Origin: Bursaphelenchus xylophilus
Taxonomy: Eukaryota > Nematoda > Chromadorea > Rhabditida > Aphelenchoididae
DNA length: 64,000 nt
Assembly: GCA_904066235.2 (NCBI GenBank)
Contig: CAJFCV020000001.1
Span: 3,782,001-3,846,000, forward strand
Reading direction: 5' to 3'
In this document: positions 44,140 through 56,987 of the stretch, piece after piece
Layout: every line of letters starts with the position of its first letter
How positions within the stretch are numbered: position 1 is the first letter of the stretch
Program-made: the position numbers and the translations under genes
The notes under the pieces: model-generated
Databases searched by the model: none
The model's input: the letters and a program-made list of their open reading frames with translations, nothing else
Told to the model about the DNA's origin: nothing

Positions 44140-45380
44140 CAGGGTGCGGCAAAAAAATGGAAACTTATTTTTATAGCTATATTTTTCCTAGCAATCAAAA
44201 TTCCGCAAAAGTAAAGGTCATCATCAATAACATAGAGCATTATTTATAACATATTCAACCCGTTTCACCGTGGCTGCTTTTGGTGGCGATATAGAGCTCC
44301 AAACGTGACTTAAAATTTTGGGCTTTTGGCCGCAGCTTTGTTCGAGGAAATCGGTCCCGTTCTTGGAGCAGCATTTACTTTGCGACTCCAAACTTTTGTG
44401 GCGTGTAGTACAAACGCTGGCCTCCAATTGAAAAAAAATTATAGCCCATTGGATCCATACCCGGCGAGCAGGCGCACTTTTCGCAGACGGGGTGAAGTCG
44501 GGAAAATCGGTTAGGTTTCTGGTCTTGACTCGCTTTTGCCCTGTGAGCCGGCGCTGAGTCTAGTTGGAGCGCCAAATTTGAGCTGCCAAGGTTCTGCTGA
44601 GCCAACAGAAGCATGAGGAAATCGAGTTAACGCGGCGCTAGAATTTTGCCCTCATGATCCACGAAAATCTTGGAATTCTTGCCGCTGGCATAAATTCCGC
44701 CTTAGGCGATGACGGCCCGGATTTTGATGGCGTTCGTCGTTAGCCGACGTGCAGAGGGCCTCATCGGATTGGATTCTGGCGTTCTGTTGGTTGTGCACCC
44801 GCCAAACATTGCACCGCGGGGGGGAAGCGCTCTCATCGCGGACCTGCGGCCCGACATCTGAATTTTCGGCATTTTTTTAGGCGTACGGGCTTGATCTTGC
44901 CGATGAGGAGTTGGGCATTTTAGACCTTGTATGTGGAGACCTTGGGTTGATTTTTAGCTATTTGGCCGACTGGTCGGGCGCTGGTACCGGTCTCGCGGGC
45001 AATTTTTTCTGGAAATCGACGGATTTCGTTGTTGATGACCTCGCGGCTGGCAGAAGTGACGGCGGCGCGTTTTCTTTCACTTAATGGACGCTTAAAATTG
45101 TTGACAAGCTCCTTGCATTGTATGATTACTTTGGGCACAACGCCGTTTCTATACCGGGCAAATTAGCACTTCGAACAGCTTAAAAAACAGGTCCAAAATC
45201 GAGGTCCCTTAGTTTGACATTCAAAAAAATAATGTGAATAAACCGATATCGACATGAAATTGTAAGGTCTAGGAGAGAAAACTACGTATAATTTAATGGT
45301 ATGAAAATAATTTTGCTGCACTTAAAAATTTTCGCGTCAGGACTCAATGAAAAAAGTTTCCATTTTTTTGCCGCACCCTG
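44140..45380 (-). pseudogene. Inactive Tc1/maT-like transposon with transposase remnant
   Basis: Ends CAGGGTGCGGCAAAAAAATG and complement, TA at 44138-44139 and 45381-45382, 1241 bp. Minus-strand fragments resemble a Tc1/mariner-superfamily (maT-like) transposase: an N-terminal DNA-binding part with RRFPEKIARETGTSARPV, then LALQLDSAPAHRAKASQ holding the second catalytic Asp, and SPGMDPMGYNFFSIGGQ holding the third. Stops and frame changes rule out activity. This is the only CAGGGTG-ended unit in the window that still carries transposase sequence, so elements of this type are plausible donors for the CAGGGTG MITEs. Confidence 0.85.
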
Positions 45381-45613
45381 TATTTGGCTGTTTTCGGAAG
45401 GGCTTAGGAAATTACATGCTGAAACATGGAGGGAAATGCCTTGATTTGCTTGGTTATCAGCTATCAGGGAGAATACAAATAAAGATTCAAATAGCATCGC
45501 AAACGACTCATCTCGGTTTGCTACACACATGTAAGCAATTGACAGAAATTTTGCAATATTAAAGCGCACAGCTTCTTCAAAACCCTATTTTTAAAATAAA
45601 AATTTTGTTTGTA

Positions 45614-46053
45614 TCAGTCTGTCGTGAAAATAATAAGCACTCTGTCGCATCGAAAATCGCATCGCAGCCGAGAAAATGAATTGTGTCAAATCAAAATCGC
45701 TTTTCACTTTGCGACGGGATAAGCACCGCGACGTTGAGCTCACTATTATTTTCCCGACAGAGCGACAATAAGCTATCATACTTGATTACAAGGCGCAAAA
45801 AAGTCCAGGTGCAAGCGATGGCCGAAAAAAGTCAATTGCACGGTTCAAAATGCCAAAGATTGCACAGTGTAATGTGGGGTTTTAACACTGTGCATGTCGC
45901 CCAAAATCTGTCTGTCGGAAGAATAATCTGGATTTGTCGCGTTTTGGAATTGCCCATTGCCTTGCAATGACTAGCTTAGACTAGAAATTTGATGCGCAAC
46001 GAGGCTAGACATTTTGCTGCGACAAATCCACGTTATTCTCCCGACAAACTGGT
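45614..46053. repeat. Three MITE copies between transposon and zinc-finger gene
   Basis: 45614-45767 is a CAGTCTGTCGTG-type subtype-1 copy. 45790-45905 is a diverged CTAGTCC-like interior (AATTGCACGGTTCAAAATGC, GATTGCACAGTGTAAT). 45906-46053 is a subtype-2 copy with TCTGTCTGTCGGAAGAATAA at the left and TTCTCCCGACAAACTGG at the right. 46054-46498 has no recognisable feature. Confidence 0.65.
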
Positions 46054-46498
46054 ACTGAAGCGTTCAAAAAAGCTGCAATCAACAAGTCTTTTGAAAAAAA
46101 AAATATTAAATTTGTCGCCATCATTAACTGTAAGTTCTAAATACAAAAATTGAGCCAGCCCAGGTACAAATTACAAACTCTATGATTTGAATTATTTAAT
46201 ATTCATTATTATCAACAAGAAGAAATTATATATATACAATATAACAACAGGACTGCGACTAAAATCTCTGGAGAACTAAAGGCACTATGACAATAAAATG
46301 GCAGTAACTAGAACCTATTAATCTTAACAATACTATCTAATAAAGGTACAGTTTTATCATTGGTTGCACCGTACTATTCTGAGCTTGTAATTTTTTGTTT
46401 TTAGATCGACTGAAACTATTTTTGATGAAATCATATGACTATGTCTAACGCTAATATTACAGAAATGCCAATCACAATATACATGCAGTCATGTGCCG

Positions 46499-48356
46499 TT
46501 ATTTTGGATGATAAAAAAAGGGCATCATGGGAGGTAGCTTCATATGCCGACTGTTACAACTCGACTCTTGGTGTTTGGAGAGGTAGGACTTGAGGGCAAA
46601 ACCCTTCTTGCAGCGGGGGCAGATGAACTTTTTGTCTTCTGGAAATGAAATAATTTATAATTACGCACATTTAGAACAAGTATTAGAACTGGCGTATTTT
46701 AAAAATAAGGGAATTTCTTAGCGGGCCACAAGTCTTAACATGGCTTCCAAAGACTTGGTCAAAATTCTCGGCCCCTTTTGAAAAGCGATAAAAAATTTGC
46801 TAACTAAAAATTAAATGTGGCTAGTTTAGAAACTACAGGCAAAATTTAAAGGAAATTTGAGAGCCTATCAGTCTGTCGGGAAAATAATGAGCACTCTATC
46901 GCATCAAAAACCGCATCGTCGCCAAGGAAATGAATTATGTCGCGAAAAAATCAAATTGTTTTTTTACCTCAGCGTTTTACGATCGGTGAAGCGAAATTGA
47001 GCTCATTATTTTCCCGACAGACTGAAAAAAGAGTTACGTTTTTCTATTTATATAAAAATGCATGAAGTTTTCTGCAAACTGGCGACATTATGCAGTCAGA
47101 ATTCGGGGAAAAATCGCTTTGTCATTTTGCTTATTTATTATACACTTTTTGTAAACATTTTATACGTAAAATAGCAACTTACTGCAGTGAGTTTGCCGAT
47201 GCGCTCGAAGGTTGGACTTGTCGGCGAAGGCTTTCGAGCAAATGTCGCATTTGAATGGTCTTTCTCCAGCTGAAATTTAGTCATCAAAACCTCAACATAT
47301 CATTTTTAGAAGCCCTCAAACAACACACTGTTTACACAATTTTAAAACATAAAACTTTATAAAGAATAAAGCTTACTGTGTGTCCTAATATGGCCTTGCA
47401 ATAGCCAATGTCGGGTGAAATGTTTCCCACATTTCGGACACTCTCGGCCACTATTTTTCATCGACGAACTGCTCGGCGAATCCATCAAGGGATCATTCTC
47501 TTTTTTCACTTCTTCTTGCGACTGAATCAGAGTTTCAATCCGCCGAAAATCCGTTGGCGATTCGCTTTTCTGCTTGGAGCTGACTGGACTCTCGGGGCTG
47601 GAGCCGGCCTTGATTGTTGGACTAGTGTTGGGAGATACTGAAATAAAAAAAAATTTAGATTGATAAGCATTTTTTTCAAGATGCGACATTATGAGCTTGC
47701 GATTTGCAGAAGCCACAGAGAAACTAAGATAAAATTAGCCAAAATGGAGGCTAGTTTTAAATTTTTTTTGTAAAAATAGTGAAATCTGGATGGCTATAAA
47801 GCATGTCCGCAAAAAAAATAGATTTCACGAGCAAAATTTGCAAAGATACGGCCGAAGAGCAAGTTTTTATCATACTGTTTCTCTTCATTTCCTATAGTTT
47901 CATGGCGGAAAGACTATTGAATATGGATCCCTGCAGCCTTGCAAAGCGTAAACTGGATTTCTCAAAGATTTAACTGCGACGTATTTAGAGTTATTTTTTG
48001 CCTCAAAGATTACTTTGCCATCTTTTCCCACTGTCACCTTCAGGTGATAAAGTGACAGTGGGATCGATTCTGATTTTGACGGCCCAAAATCAGAAAACCC
48101 CCTCCGAAAAACAGCGCCAAAACTTACCACAACTCAAAAACGCCGAGTTTTGTCGTCGCATTTCGGTGAGCTTCATCCAGAAATCAAATGGATTCGGTAG
48201 CACCGGTCGGTGGTGAAAGAACGGCTGTGTGGGCGAGTTATTGTCATTTTGGAAAATTTGAGCTAGAGGGATTGATAGCGGCGAAAGAGGGTTGAATGGC
48301 AACAAGGTCGGAGTTGGCTGGTACCCGTTTAGAGCGGTGAATGGCAAGTTGGACAT
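46499..48356 (-). CDS. Snail/Scratch-type C2H2 zinc-finger protein, three fingers
   Basis: Minus-strand exons 48356-48128, 47637-47377, 47269-47183 and 46638-46499; all junctions are phase 1 and agree, giving 238 residues. A Pro-rich N-terminus and a Ser-rich linker precede three C2H2 fingers: [21 protein letters not shown], then [17 protein letters not shown], then [17 protein letters not shown] with terminal Cys (QESSC). [20 protein letters not shown] and the H-x-x-x-SC last finger are hallmarks of the Snail superfamily, and ALKSYL-KH favours Scratch. Snail proteins usually carry four or five fingers; the first ones are absent. No SNAG repressor motif (MPRSFLV-type) is seen at the start, although the true start could lie in an unseen upstream exon. 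It would act in the nucleus on E-box-like sites. Confidence 0.87.
46868..47025. mobile_element. CAGTCTGTCGGG-family MITE in zinc-finger gene intron
   Basis: Complete subtype-1 copy of 158 bp with TCAGTCTGTCGGGAAAATAA and its complement, in the intron between the second and third zinc-finger exons (46639-47182). Confidence 0.85.
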
Positions 48357-50481
48357 GCTGAAATGGGTTGATGATTGCCTTGGAGATGGTTTTTTTGAGA
48401 TGATCGAGGAAGAAGGGAAGAACGCGGAAAAATAAAAAAAATCAAAAAAGTATATTCTGAAGAAACTTTGTAAAGGAACAGCTCACATAACAAGCCTCAC
48501 ATTGTCAGATATTTATCTATTTTTTTCTCGTTATCTGTCTACGCCAAGATTTACTTATTTAATGATCAAAAAATATAGCTAGTGGTCTTCAACTCGTGCT
48601 AGGATATTAAAATGAGGAGAGACGGTCAGAAAAAAAAATCTTTTATTTCTCGTCAATAATTAGCAAAAATTGCGTACAGGAGCCATGTAAGAAGCCATGT
48701 GGAAATAATACTATGTACATACTTTTGAACCTAAAAATCGTAAAAGATGGTAAATCTGTGGCACTTTGACGAAAAAATGTCTGTCTTTAGGTTGACAACA
48801 ACCCAAGAATCTCTTATGCTTCTTAAAAAATTTAATCTTATTTTATCCCAGGTTTCATCAAGACCTAAGCGTCGTATCCCAAATGTAGTTCCCTTACAAA
48901 CAATAAACATAATAGGACCTTTTCACAACAAAAACTCACTGCCTTTTTTATTCAAAATCCCCCAAAAATCTATCCATTTTCATCATCGCCCATCACCCAT
49001 ACCGTATCATCATCGTATGTTTAGAGCACTTATCAATAAACTCGTAATAAATCACTCCCCTCCACAACAACTTTGGCCACACTTTTTGGCCAATCAAAAG
49101 GGCCATCTGGCCTACCGTATTGCCGTATTTCCGACAAACCACTCATACGTTGTTTTAAGGGCCAGAACATGTGTCAAAAAATGGCTATAAAAATCTCAAT
49201 TTTTGGTCGAAAAGATCCAAATTTTTAGTCGATTTTTTTTGGTTAAAAACTTTCTAGGACTGTCCAAAAGGCCGTCCCAAAATTTTCCCAACTTCTCCAA
49301 AATTATGAATTATTGTAAAAATCTCCCGAATGTCGCCCCACCTCCATCTGGTGGACATTGTAAAGTTTAATACACACACATCTATAAATCAAACATCGGA
49401 AATACCCGAACTATCCTTGTGGTCCCATCTGCAAACACCTACATCATAATCCCGGCCAGACATTGTTTTATGTCGGGCTGGGATCGTTTGCATCATCGAT
49501 CCCCGCGAATAAAAACAACACATTTTGCAATCGCTTTTGACGCGTGCCGAAAGGGATGAGCGGATTGGTGAGAATGGGGGTTTTATTGGGCAAATTGGGA
49601 CAAGGGATATGGTAGGGGGAGATTTAGAGGGCAGAAGTTTGAAAAGTACTGAATAGGGCAAAAGTTTAAATTTTTGAGATTTTTTGGAAAAAAAAGATAT
49701 TTTTTGTTCACGTAGTTTTTTGAAGGTATACAAAAAAATACTGATAATTTATCGAAAAACGACAGTCGCACTGAAAAAGCGATAGTACAAAAGATCCAAA
49801 ATGCACTGTGCAAAATGGGATTTTTTCCGCTTAAAAAAATCAAAAAATTCATGTAAAAACTGGTCAAAAGTTGGTAAAAATTGTTAAAAAATTCTGACAT
49901 TATTTTTCGCCAAAAATTTATACTTGAAAAACTGCAAAAATTTTAAAAAATATCGAGAAAATTACAAAAAAAATTTCATAACCCCCCTTAAAATTTGCTA
50001 TATAGATGTCTCAAAAAAACTTTCAAGGCCTCAACCTTGATTTGTCATCAATTTCCATCAACATTTTAATATTCAATTTACAAAAAAAACCTAAAAAAAT
50101 CACAAAAACTCGTCAAAACATCCCCGAAAAAAGTAGCCTTATCACTATCACCTTTACTCAACCGCCCAACCTCCCGTCAACAAAGTAATAAGTAACAGTG
50201 CGCCCTTTTGAAGTGACCGATAGGAGACGAGATAAAATTCTGTCATGATGTGGCGCAACCGGGCGGAAATGCCAAGCCAATTTAAGATGACTCGAGGACA
50301 TAATCGTGGCCGGCAAAAGCAATTTGTTTCGTGGGCGCCGCGCTTTGCGGCGAGGGTTGCGCCACAAGGTGTGATTGGTAAATAGCCGAAGGGCATTGGG
50401 ATATGATAGTGCTGTTTTGGGTGGTGGAAGATGGGGAGTGGAAAAAGTAAAGTGAAATTTATAAGATATTTTAAAGATATA
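48357..50481. other. Intergenic region upstream of zinc-finger gene
   Basis: No convincing gene. A fairly stable hairpin (ATCCCGGCCAGACAT / ATGTCGGGCTGGGAT) lies at about 49450-49486. 50200-50370 is locally GC-richer, with GTGGCGCAACC repeated in inverted form (GGTTGCGCCAC at 50353), a possible regulatory or small-RNA hairpin. The presumed promoter of the zinc-finger gene lies here. Confidence 0.35.
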
Positions 50482-50636
50482 TCAGTCTGTCGGGAAAATA
50501 ATGAGCACAATGTCGCTGCATCGATCGTGCCGCTGAAATGAAAGGAAATTTGATTTTGCCGCGACACAATTAATTTTCTCGGCGGCGATGCGATTTTCGT
50601 TGCGACGGATTGCTCATTATTTTCCCGACAGACTGA
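50482..50636. mobile_element. CAGTCTGTCGGG-family MITE, complete with TA
   Basis: TCAGTCTGTCGGGAAAATAA to the matching right terminus, 155 bp, with TA on each side (50480-50481, 50637-50638). It is the cleanest copy for defining ends and target site. Confidence 0.88.
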
Positions 50637-53600
50637 TAGAATCTTTTGAGGACAAGATATTATCAAAATGCAAAAATTTAAGGCCAGGAACAACGTCTAA
50701 AATCAAGATTTTTCGATCAAGAAAAATCTTGGAAAAGTGGACTCAACCATTGCTGAAACATTGCTCAAATTTGATCTCTATTATCTACGTAGGCCACGTA
50801 ACAATCCCTGAAAATTTTGTCTTGAGCTTTGCAGGTGCAACCGAGATATTCAGCAATCCTTGTTAACGAGAAAGTACTGTAAATGAAGAGACTGAAAAGA
50901 TAGTGACAAAAAAATATATTTTTCTCTGACCGTATCTCTTCATTACTGATCATTCTCCAAAATCTCCTAGATCTAAAGATTTTTGAATTTCTCATCCGCG
51001 TCTGCAAAGCACAGCTAAAATTTTAAGTATTTTATTTGCTAATTACTCAGTAGATCCTCGACAAAAAAGACCGCAAAAAAAGCTGGCTCCGCAAAGCTAT
51101 TTCTGCGACAAAGTAGCGGATTCCCACAGAATTACCGTTGATTGGTTGTAAAACTTTTTGCGACGATCGCCTAAGACAAATTGCGACACATAGAGGGTAA
51201 ATTGGAAAAGCCGCTGAAAGCAATTCTAAGAAAAATTTCTGTGCTAATACATAGTTACAGCAATGATAAAAAAATTGTAAAATACGAATAAAGCTCTTCA
51301 TTATGTCAAAAATTTACTAAACTTTTCTTAGAAAAGCAAAAATCAATTTTCATTTTCCCAAGAAATGTCGATTTTCGGGCTTAAAATAACAAATTAACAA
51401 CCAATTCCCCCTCCCCTCCCCATAAACGTAAACTTGCATAAGTTCCTGTCCGCAGATCCCCTCCTCTTTGATCGCCGCCTCTTCAACAACACCCTTTAGG
51501 TCCATAAAACACACTTGCGAAGACAAATGGGATTACGGTCGAGGGCAATAAATCCACCACAATGTTTGCGGACGCGATGAAATACGGCTCCGACAATTAG
51601 GCACTAAACTGAACTCGGCTCGGGTCACATTAAGAAGGGGGGTGGAAGTGGGGATAAGGTGACTTGTAGTAGTGAGTGTCTGGAGGCGGAAAGGCTATAT
51701 GTAGAGGATTCTAAGAGACAAAAAAGCAGGTTATATATCACTGGTCAAGACATGATTTAAGCAGGCAATTTCTTTTAAAAAAGAAGTTCGTCGGAAAAAT
51801 AGTTAGCCCAATGTCGCTGCGCCGACCGCGTTGTTGAAGTGAAAAGGTGTAGTGGCATTTTAAACAAAGCAATATATATATATATATATAAATATAAATA
51901 TGTTGTAACTAGAGTTTGTTTATTACCAGTCTGTCGGGAAAATAATGAACGCAACGTCGCTGAAGCGAAATGCAATTTTATCACACAGTTCATTTTCTCG
52001 TCGGTGATGCGATTTTCAATGCAACAGAGTGCTCATTATTTTCCCGACAGACTGATTTGCTTTACCTCAAACTTTTCCCACTCACATTGCCAATGTCATG
52101 AATAAATTTTTTTTTGAAATTTTGTTCAGGACTTTGTTGAGTAGCCGAGATATTCAACGGCCAAAAGTTTAAAGATCGCATTTGCCAACGCATTTGCTAA
52201 GGGAAGATGCTTGAATTGCAACTCTTCTATTTTTCTTCACATTTTGGCTATACAACAATCTAGGAAAATATGATAGCTCACGCTTTGCAAAGGCAATCGA
52301 GAATACTCAACGATCTTTGAATGTATAGAAAATGAAAGGGTGGTCAGAGAAACCCTTTTTGGCCATGCTTTTCAATCTTCCCATAGAAAATTATTCTTTT
52401 TGGTTAAAAAGTTGAGGTCTCCTGTAGAAATTAGGCCACACCTTTCTAAACCCGCAAAAAAATTTCGATCTTTCACCAAATTTGAACTCGAAAATCTCGG
52501 TCGTCTTCGAAAAGCAAGATCTAAACACCTCTAAAATCATACCCCATAGATCGCTGTACCAATAGTGAAGAGCTGTTTTTTGTACAACAAACAACAATTT
52601 TTTTATCCCACCAAATGATCGTTTTCTTAAAACAAGAAGTACCCCTATGACAACCAAAATAAAAAAGCAACAAAAAATTCTCTACCGTACCGTCGTTTTT
52701 ACGTTTTTATTTTTTACAACACACCACTACCCGCTGCAGTTATTACAAGGTTGCCAGACTAAAAAAAACTGAACTCGATTGCTTCTTTGCCCCGTCGAAA
52801 AAAAGAGAAAAAGTAGTGATTGTAATCTTGGTTCTGACAAAAAAAGTAGTTTTTTTTTGTACCATAAGATTGGGAAAATTTTAAAAACGTAGTGTAAAAA
52901 AGAAGAAAAAAATATAAAGTAAAAAATTGAATTCGAAAAAAAAATTTAAAATACGGTGAAGTATGTCATTCGTTTATATGCCAAAAATTACTTTCTAAAA
53001 ATTTTAGCTTTTGCTTTGCGGAATAAGCGGCGATATTCAACGACCTCTTTTTTGACGAGAGAGTATGTGAAATGAAGAGAGTCGGTCAGATTTTTAAAAA
53101 AATAAAAAAATATTTGTCAGTTCCTCAGCAAATGTCGGGAGTAAAAAATTGATGCTTTCTAGAAGTGATATGAACTACGGGTGCCAAAGTCTCTGAAAAT
53201 ATCCATACAGAAGTAAAAAAAAATTGTTTGAATTCCGACCCCAAAATGTCGACAGTTTACGTAAGAACCAAGTTCGAAATCTCACGTATAGCCGCTAAAA
53301 ATACACTCTGAATTGATGTCTAATTTCAACCAAATTCAAGGCCTAGAAATTTGAAAAAAAGAGGCTACTTTTTTAGAGGTACCCCAGAAAACTTTTGACT
53401 TGACAAAATTGCCATCAAAGCGCTTTTAGATCACTGATTTCAGCCAGATCAAATAAAATCTCAATTTATTGTACCTTTGTTCTCATTTTACACCAACATC
53501 ATCGCCTTCACATTGCATCATCCCCAAGCTACACCAATTACAAAACGTTACAATCTACACCGACGCCTCTCTCGACTGCCCCCTCCTCTTTTTCACCGAC

Positions 53601-53731
53601 CATTCCTCGCTTTTTTCCCCCACCCTTGCCCCGTAAGTAGTTTTTTCCCCCTCCAACTACTTTCACTTTTCGGAACATTTTGATAAGAAGACGGGCAGAG
53701 AGAGATTGATAAAAAAAAACAGCCGGCGGGG
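50637..53731. other. Gene-poor region with MITE and R1 fragments
   Basis: 50800-51035 and 52255-52530 carry R1-like words (GCTTTGCAGGTGCAACCGAG, CTCGGTCGTCTTCG-type). 51926-52055 is a CAGTCTGTCGGG copy, and a partial left end is at 51787. An AT microsatellite of about 10 TA units is at 51872-51891. No coding region is supported. Confidence 0.4.
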
Positions 53732-56700
53732 ATGTTCCTTCGCAAAAAGCGAAGAGAGCGACCCCGGACGACGCTGAAGGGAGTCGGTGGGAACAGTGGT
53801 AGCAACTTTAAACGCCGGTATGAGACTTTGACAAAAAAGTGGAAATCACCCGTGGGAGGTTATGAAAGCAAACAGGGTGGTAAGGAGGAGGAGAAGAAGT
53901 TGGTGGAAGGGAGATAGGTAAAGTACAAGGGCAAACAGAGTCAGGTAGTTGTTGAGAAATCAGTTGATGGCCGAAATTCAGCTCAGCCAATAAGGAAATT
54001 TTTTGTAAAGCCATAATTTTGTTCAAAAAATGGATGATTTCGGCCTGATTCACAGATTTCAACGGTGATTTTATATGGTATCTTAGATTTTCTTTATATT
54101 CTGTGTAGATGCTATGTGCTTTACAACAACTACTGAAACCTTTACGTCATGATTAACAGAAGCAACGATTACATTTGGGCCAAAATGAACCATCAAGTTA
54201 AGCTTGAAGCTTCACAATCTTGAACTGAGACCACTTGATTTGCTTTGGATTTTATCGTATATTCTTTGTCGAGGCTACATGTCACTTTTTGTAAATTAGA
54301 AATCACAGAAGGCGTATTTTAACCTAAAAATTTTTCATAGAATAATGTTCAAAGTCATCATTTTTTGGCCCTCTTTTATTGCCCATTGCCCTTTCGCATG
54401 TGAACTCTCGCCCAGTTACTTATAACTCGACCTCTTCTCCTGCCCTTAAACCGACACTGTCCGCAAGTCCTGCCCTTCGGCGACCTCCCATTATCATCGC
54501 AAACAAACCGGAGAGAGAAAAAGTGGCTGGGGTGGTGGCGCTTCCGAAAGGGACCCCAACCAAGTGATAAGGCAATTCATCAACCCCAGGCCGCTCATAA
54601 AAACTTGCTTTGTCGCCCGAAACCCCTTCATAAAAACCAAGTGTAATCTAATTTCCGAGAAAAAAGCGGATCGCGACGGCCGATAGATTATCACCGCTTC
54701 TCTCGAAACACAATTGTAATCATGGGACCTACAGTAGGAAAATGGAGACCGAAAAAAGTAAAATTAGCTGGAAGCGAGTTGTTGGTCATCAATGCGAACA
54801 AGTCAATGGCAAAAATGGCACAATTAAACTGCAATTTTTTCATGTAAAAAATTTTTAGTGACCATTTGCAATGATTCTTAGCCAAAAATTGATTCCAATA
54901 TTGAAAATTTTTGATCTTAAAAAACTCGTTGTACCAAAGCCGACGGTAATTTGTAAAAACGCCGAAAAGCCATTGATTGTCAAGTGCCTTTAACAAACTG
55001 TTTTGTTTGTGAAGGCAGTGTTATAATACTCAAGGTCAGCCCCAAGAAGAAAGAAACTGATCGGCGCCGGAGTTTCGCGCACAGTGCAAAAATAAAGTCA
55101 CAATTGGGAGGTCCTAGGTATAAAATTTGATTCTTTATGAACTTGTGAGAAGCCTTACATTGAATTTTGGAGGGCTTATGCAAAAATTTTAGCCTATGAT
55201 TTGTAAAAAAATCGAGTTTTTTGGTCGATAACTTTTTGATCAAGGCTTAAATTAAAAACAAATTTATCGTACAGACCAAAGCAGCGTTTCCTAAAAATAA
55301 ATTTTTTCCCGGTATGTTATATGCCGCCGCAAAAAAAGTTTTTACTCTAACCGATCTCCTCATTTTTCAACATCTCTCATCCGAAAAAGTTTCTTGAATA
55401 TCACAGTTGCCTTCGCAAAACGCGAGCTAAAATTTTTAGCGATTAACAAATAGTCTATATAAAATATCTATGCAAAATGTAAAGAAAATCTAAGCATCTC
55501 ACTTCGAGAAATTTCCATTTTATCTACTCCCCTGACCGGTATACCAAAAATCCCCAAAAGTTCAAAAGGCAGTCTACAGTAACCCCAAAGACAATTCCAA
55601 GCCCAGTAATCTCTCCTTGGAGTTTCAAAGAGGTCTCACTTTCGTCAAAACAAAATTCGCACCTCCAGACTTCCCCCCAAAAAAAACCTTAGGATTGTTA
55701 TTTATTGCTGCAAGTGGTTGGCGCTCCGCGTTACGAAATGTTTTTTTGTCAACGTTACACTAATCAAAATCAGGTTGTTTATGTTATTTAATAATTTTCG
55801 CGACTATCAGCTCTGGGCGAGGTCACGTTTTTGGCGGGGGGAATTAGTAAAGTGACACCCTGTTTTTGACAAGTGGTTGAATCGTAAAGTGACTAAATTT
55901 TGGTCCCAATGAAAGATATATGTGTATCTGAACAGAGTTTACTACATATTTAAATCAAAAAGCAACATTTTCTTCCAGCCTTCGGTACAATACAAGCCAA
56001 AAACTAGTTTTCTCTTTTTCTCTTACCGTCTCTCCTATTTTTCCAATCTCTCAAGAGTAGCCGAATATCCGTCTGTCGGGAAAATAATGAGCACAAAGTC
56101 GCTGAGCCAATCGTGTCGCTGAAGCAAAAAGAAATTTGATTTTGCTGCGACACAATTCATTTTCTTGACGGCGACGCGATTTTCGATGTGATGTTAAGCG
56201 CATTATTTTCTCGACAAACTGATATCTCACTTGCCTGTAAATCAAATGCTAAAACGTTTTAAAATGCGGCCAAAATTTGCAAAGAATCCGGCTGTCGCAC
56301 CCGAGGCGCTGCAATTTGTAACCAAGTCTAACAATAAGAACATACTCTAAACACTTGGTAAGCGATCTCTCGGCTTCCACCTCAAATACAGATCTAGATT
56401 TTACTGTGACTAATATTTGGCCTATGCAGAGGATGTATATAAAATTTGACGACATGAAATTGCGTTTCGAAAAATTCATTGCAAATGTATTAATCTCTGG
56501 TCTTGAGGCCTTTGAAACAAACTTATCAGAGGCTTAGCTGGCCATAGCATCCGGAATTTTCCAAAAACAAGATTCATAAAAGTCTTTCGTAACAGAAAAA
56601 TATTGTACTTTTACAACACGTATTTTGCAAAATTTTTTCTGTAAGTTTATTTCCTAAAAAAACACTTTATTTCTTTCAACGCTAATTTTAAATTTATCAT

Positions 56701-56987
56701 CTTCTTCGCTTAATTTATGCATATTCAAATTTCTCTTCATTCCTTTTACAATCTCACTTGCAATTTTTTTTATTGCCGCAGGGGTGGTTGACAAAAAAAA
56801 AGCGCCCGTGGAACGGAGAAGAAGACCGGAAAGTCCTACTTTTTATCAGTGGGCTGTTACAAAAAGAACGGACGAAGAATGCAAAGTGTTCTTGAACGGA
56901 AAAAGTGCGAAGGGCTCTGATAAGATCTCAGAAAAGAAAAACCGACAACTAAAAAGTAACGAAAAGCAAGAAGAAATGGAAATGTAG
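53732..56987 (+). CDS. Possible small basic protein, two exons (weak model)
   Basis: Exon 53732-53879 ends at a good GTAAGG donor, and exon 56782-56987 starts after a strong TTTTATTGCCGCAG acceptor. The two are phase compatible (G|GG) and give 117 residues. The product is very basic: MFLRKKRRERPRTTLKGVGG at the start, VVDKKKAPVERRRRPESPTF at the junction, and a Lys/Glu/Gln-rich end EKQEEMEM. The second exon is the more credible of the two, and the first could belong elsewhere or be chance. No family is recognised. The 2.9-kb intron contains a MITE at 56068-56222. Confidence 0.3.
56068..56222. mobile_element. CAGTCTGTCGGG-family MITE
   Basis: Left end TCCGTCTGTCGGGAAAATAA and right end CATTATTTTCTCGACAAACTGA, each with one or two changes, flanked by TA on both sides; 155 bp. 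Confidence 0.8.
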
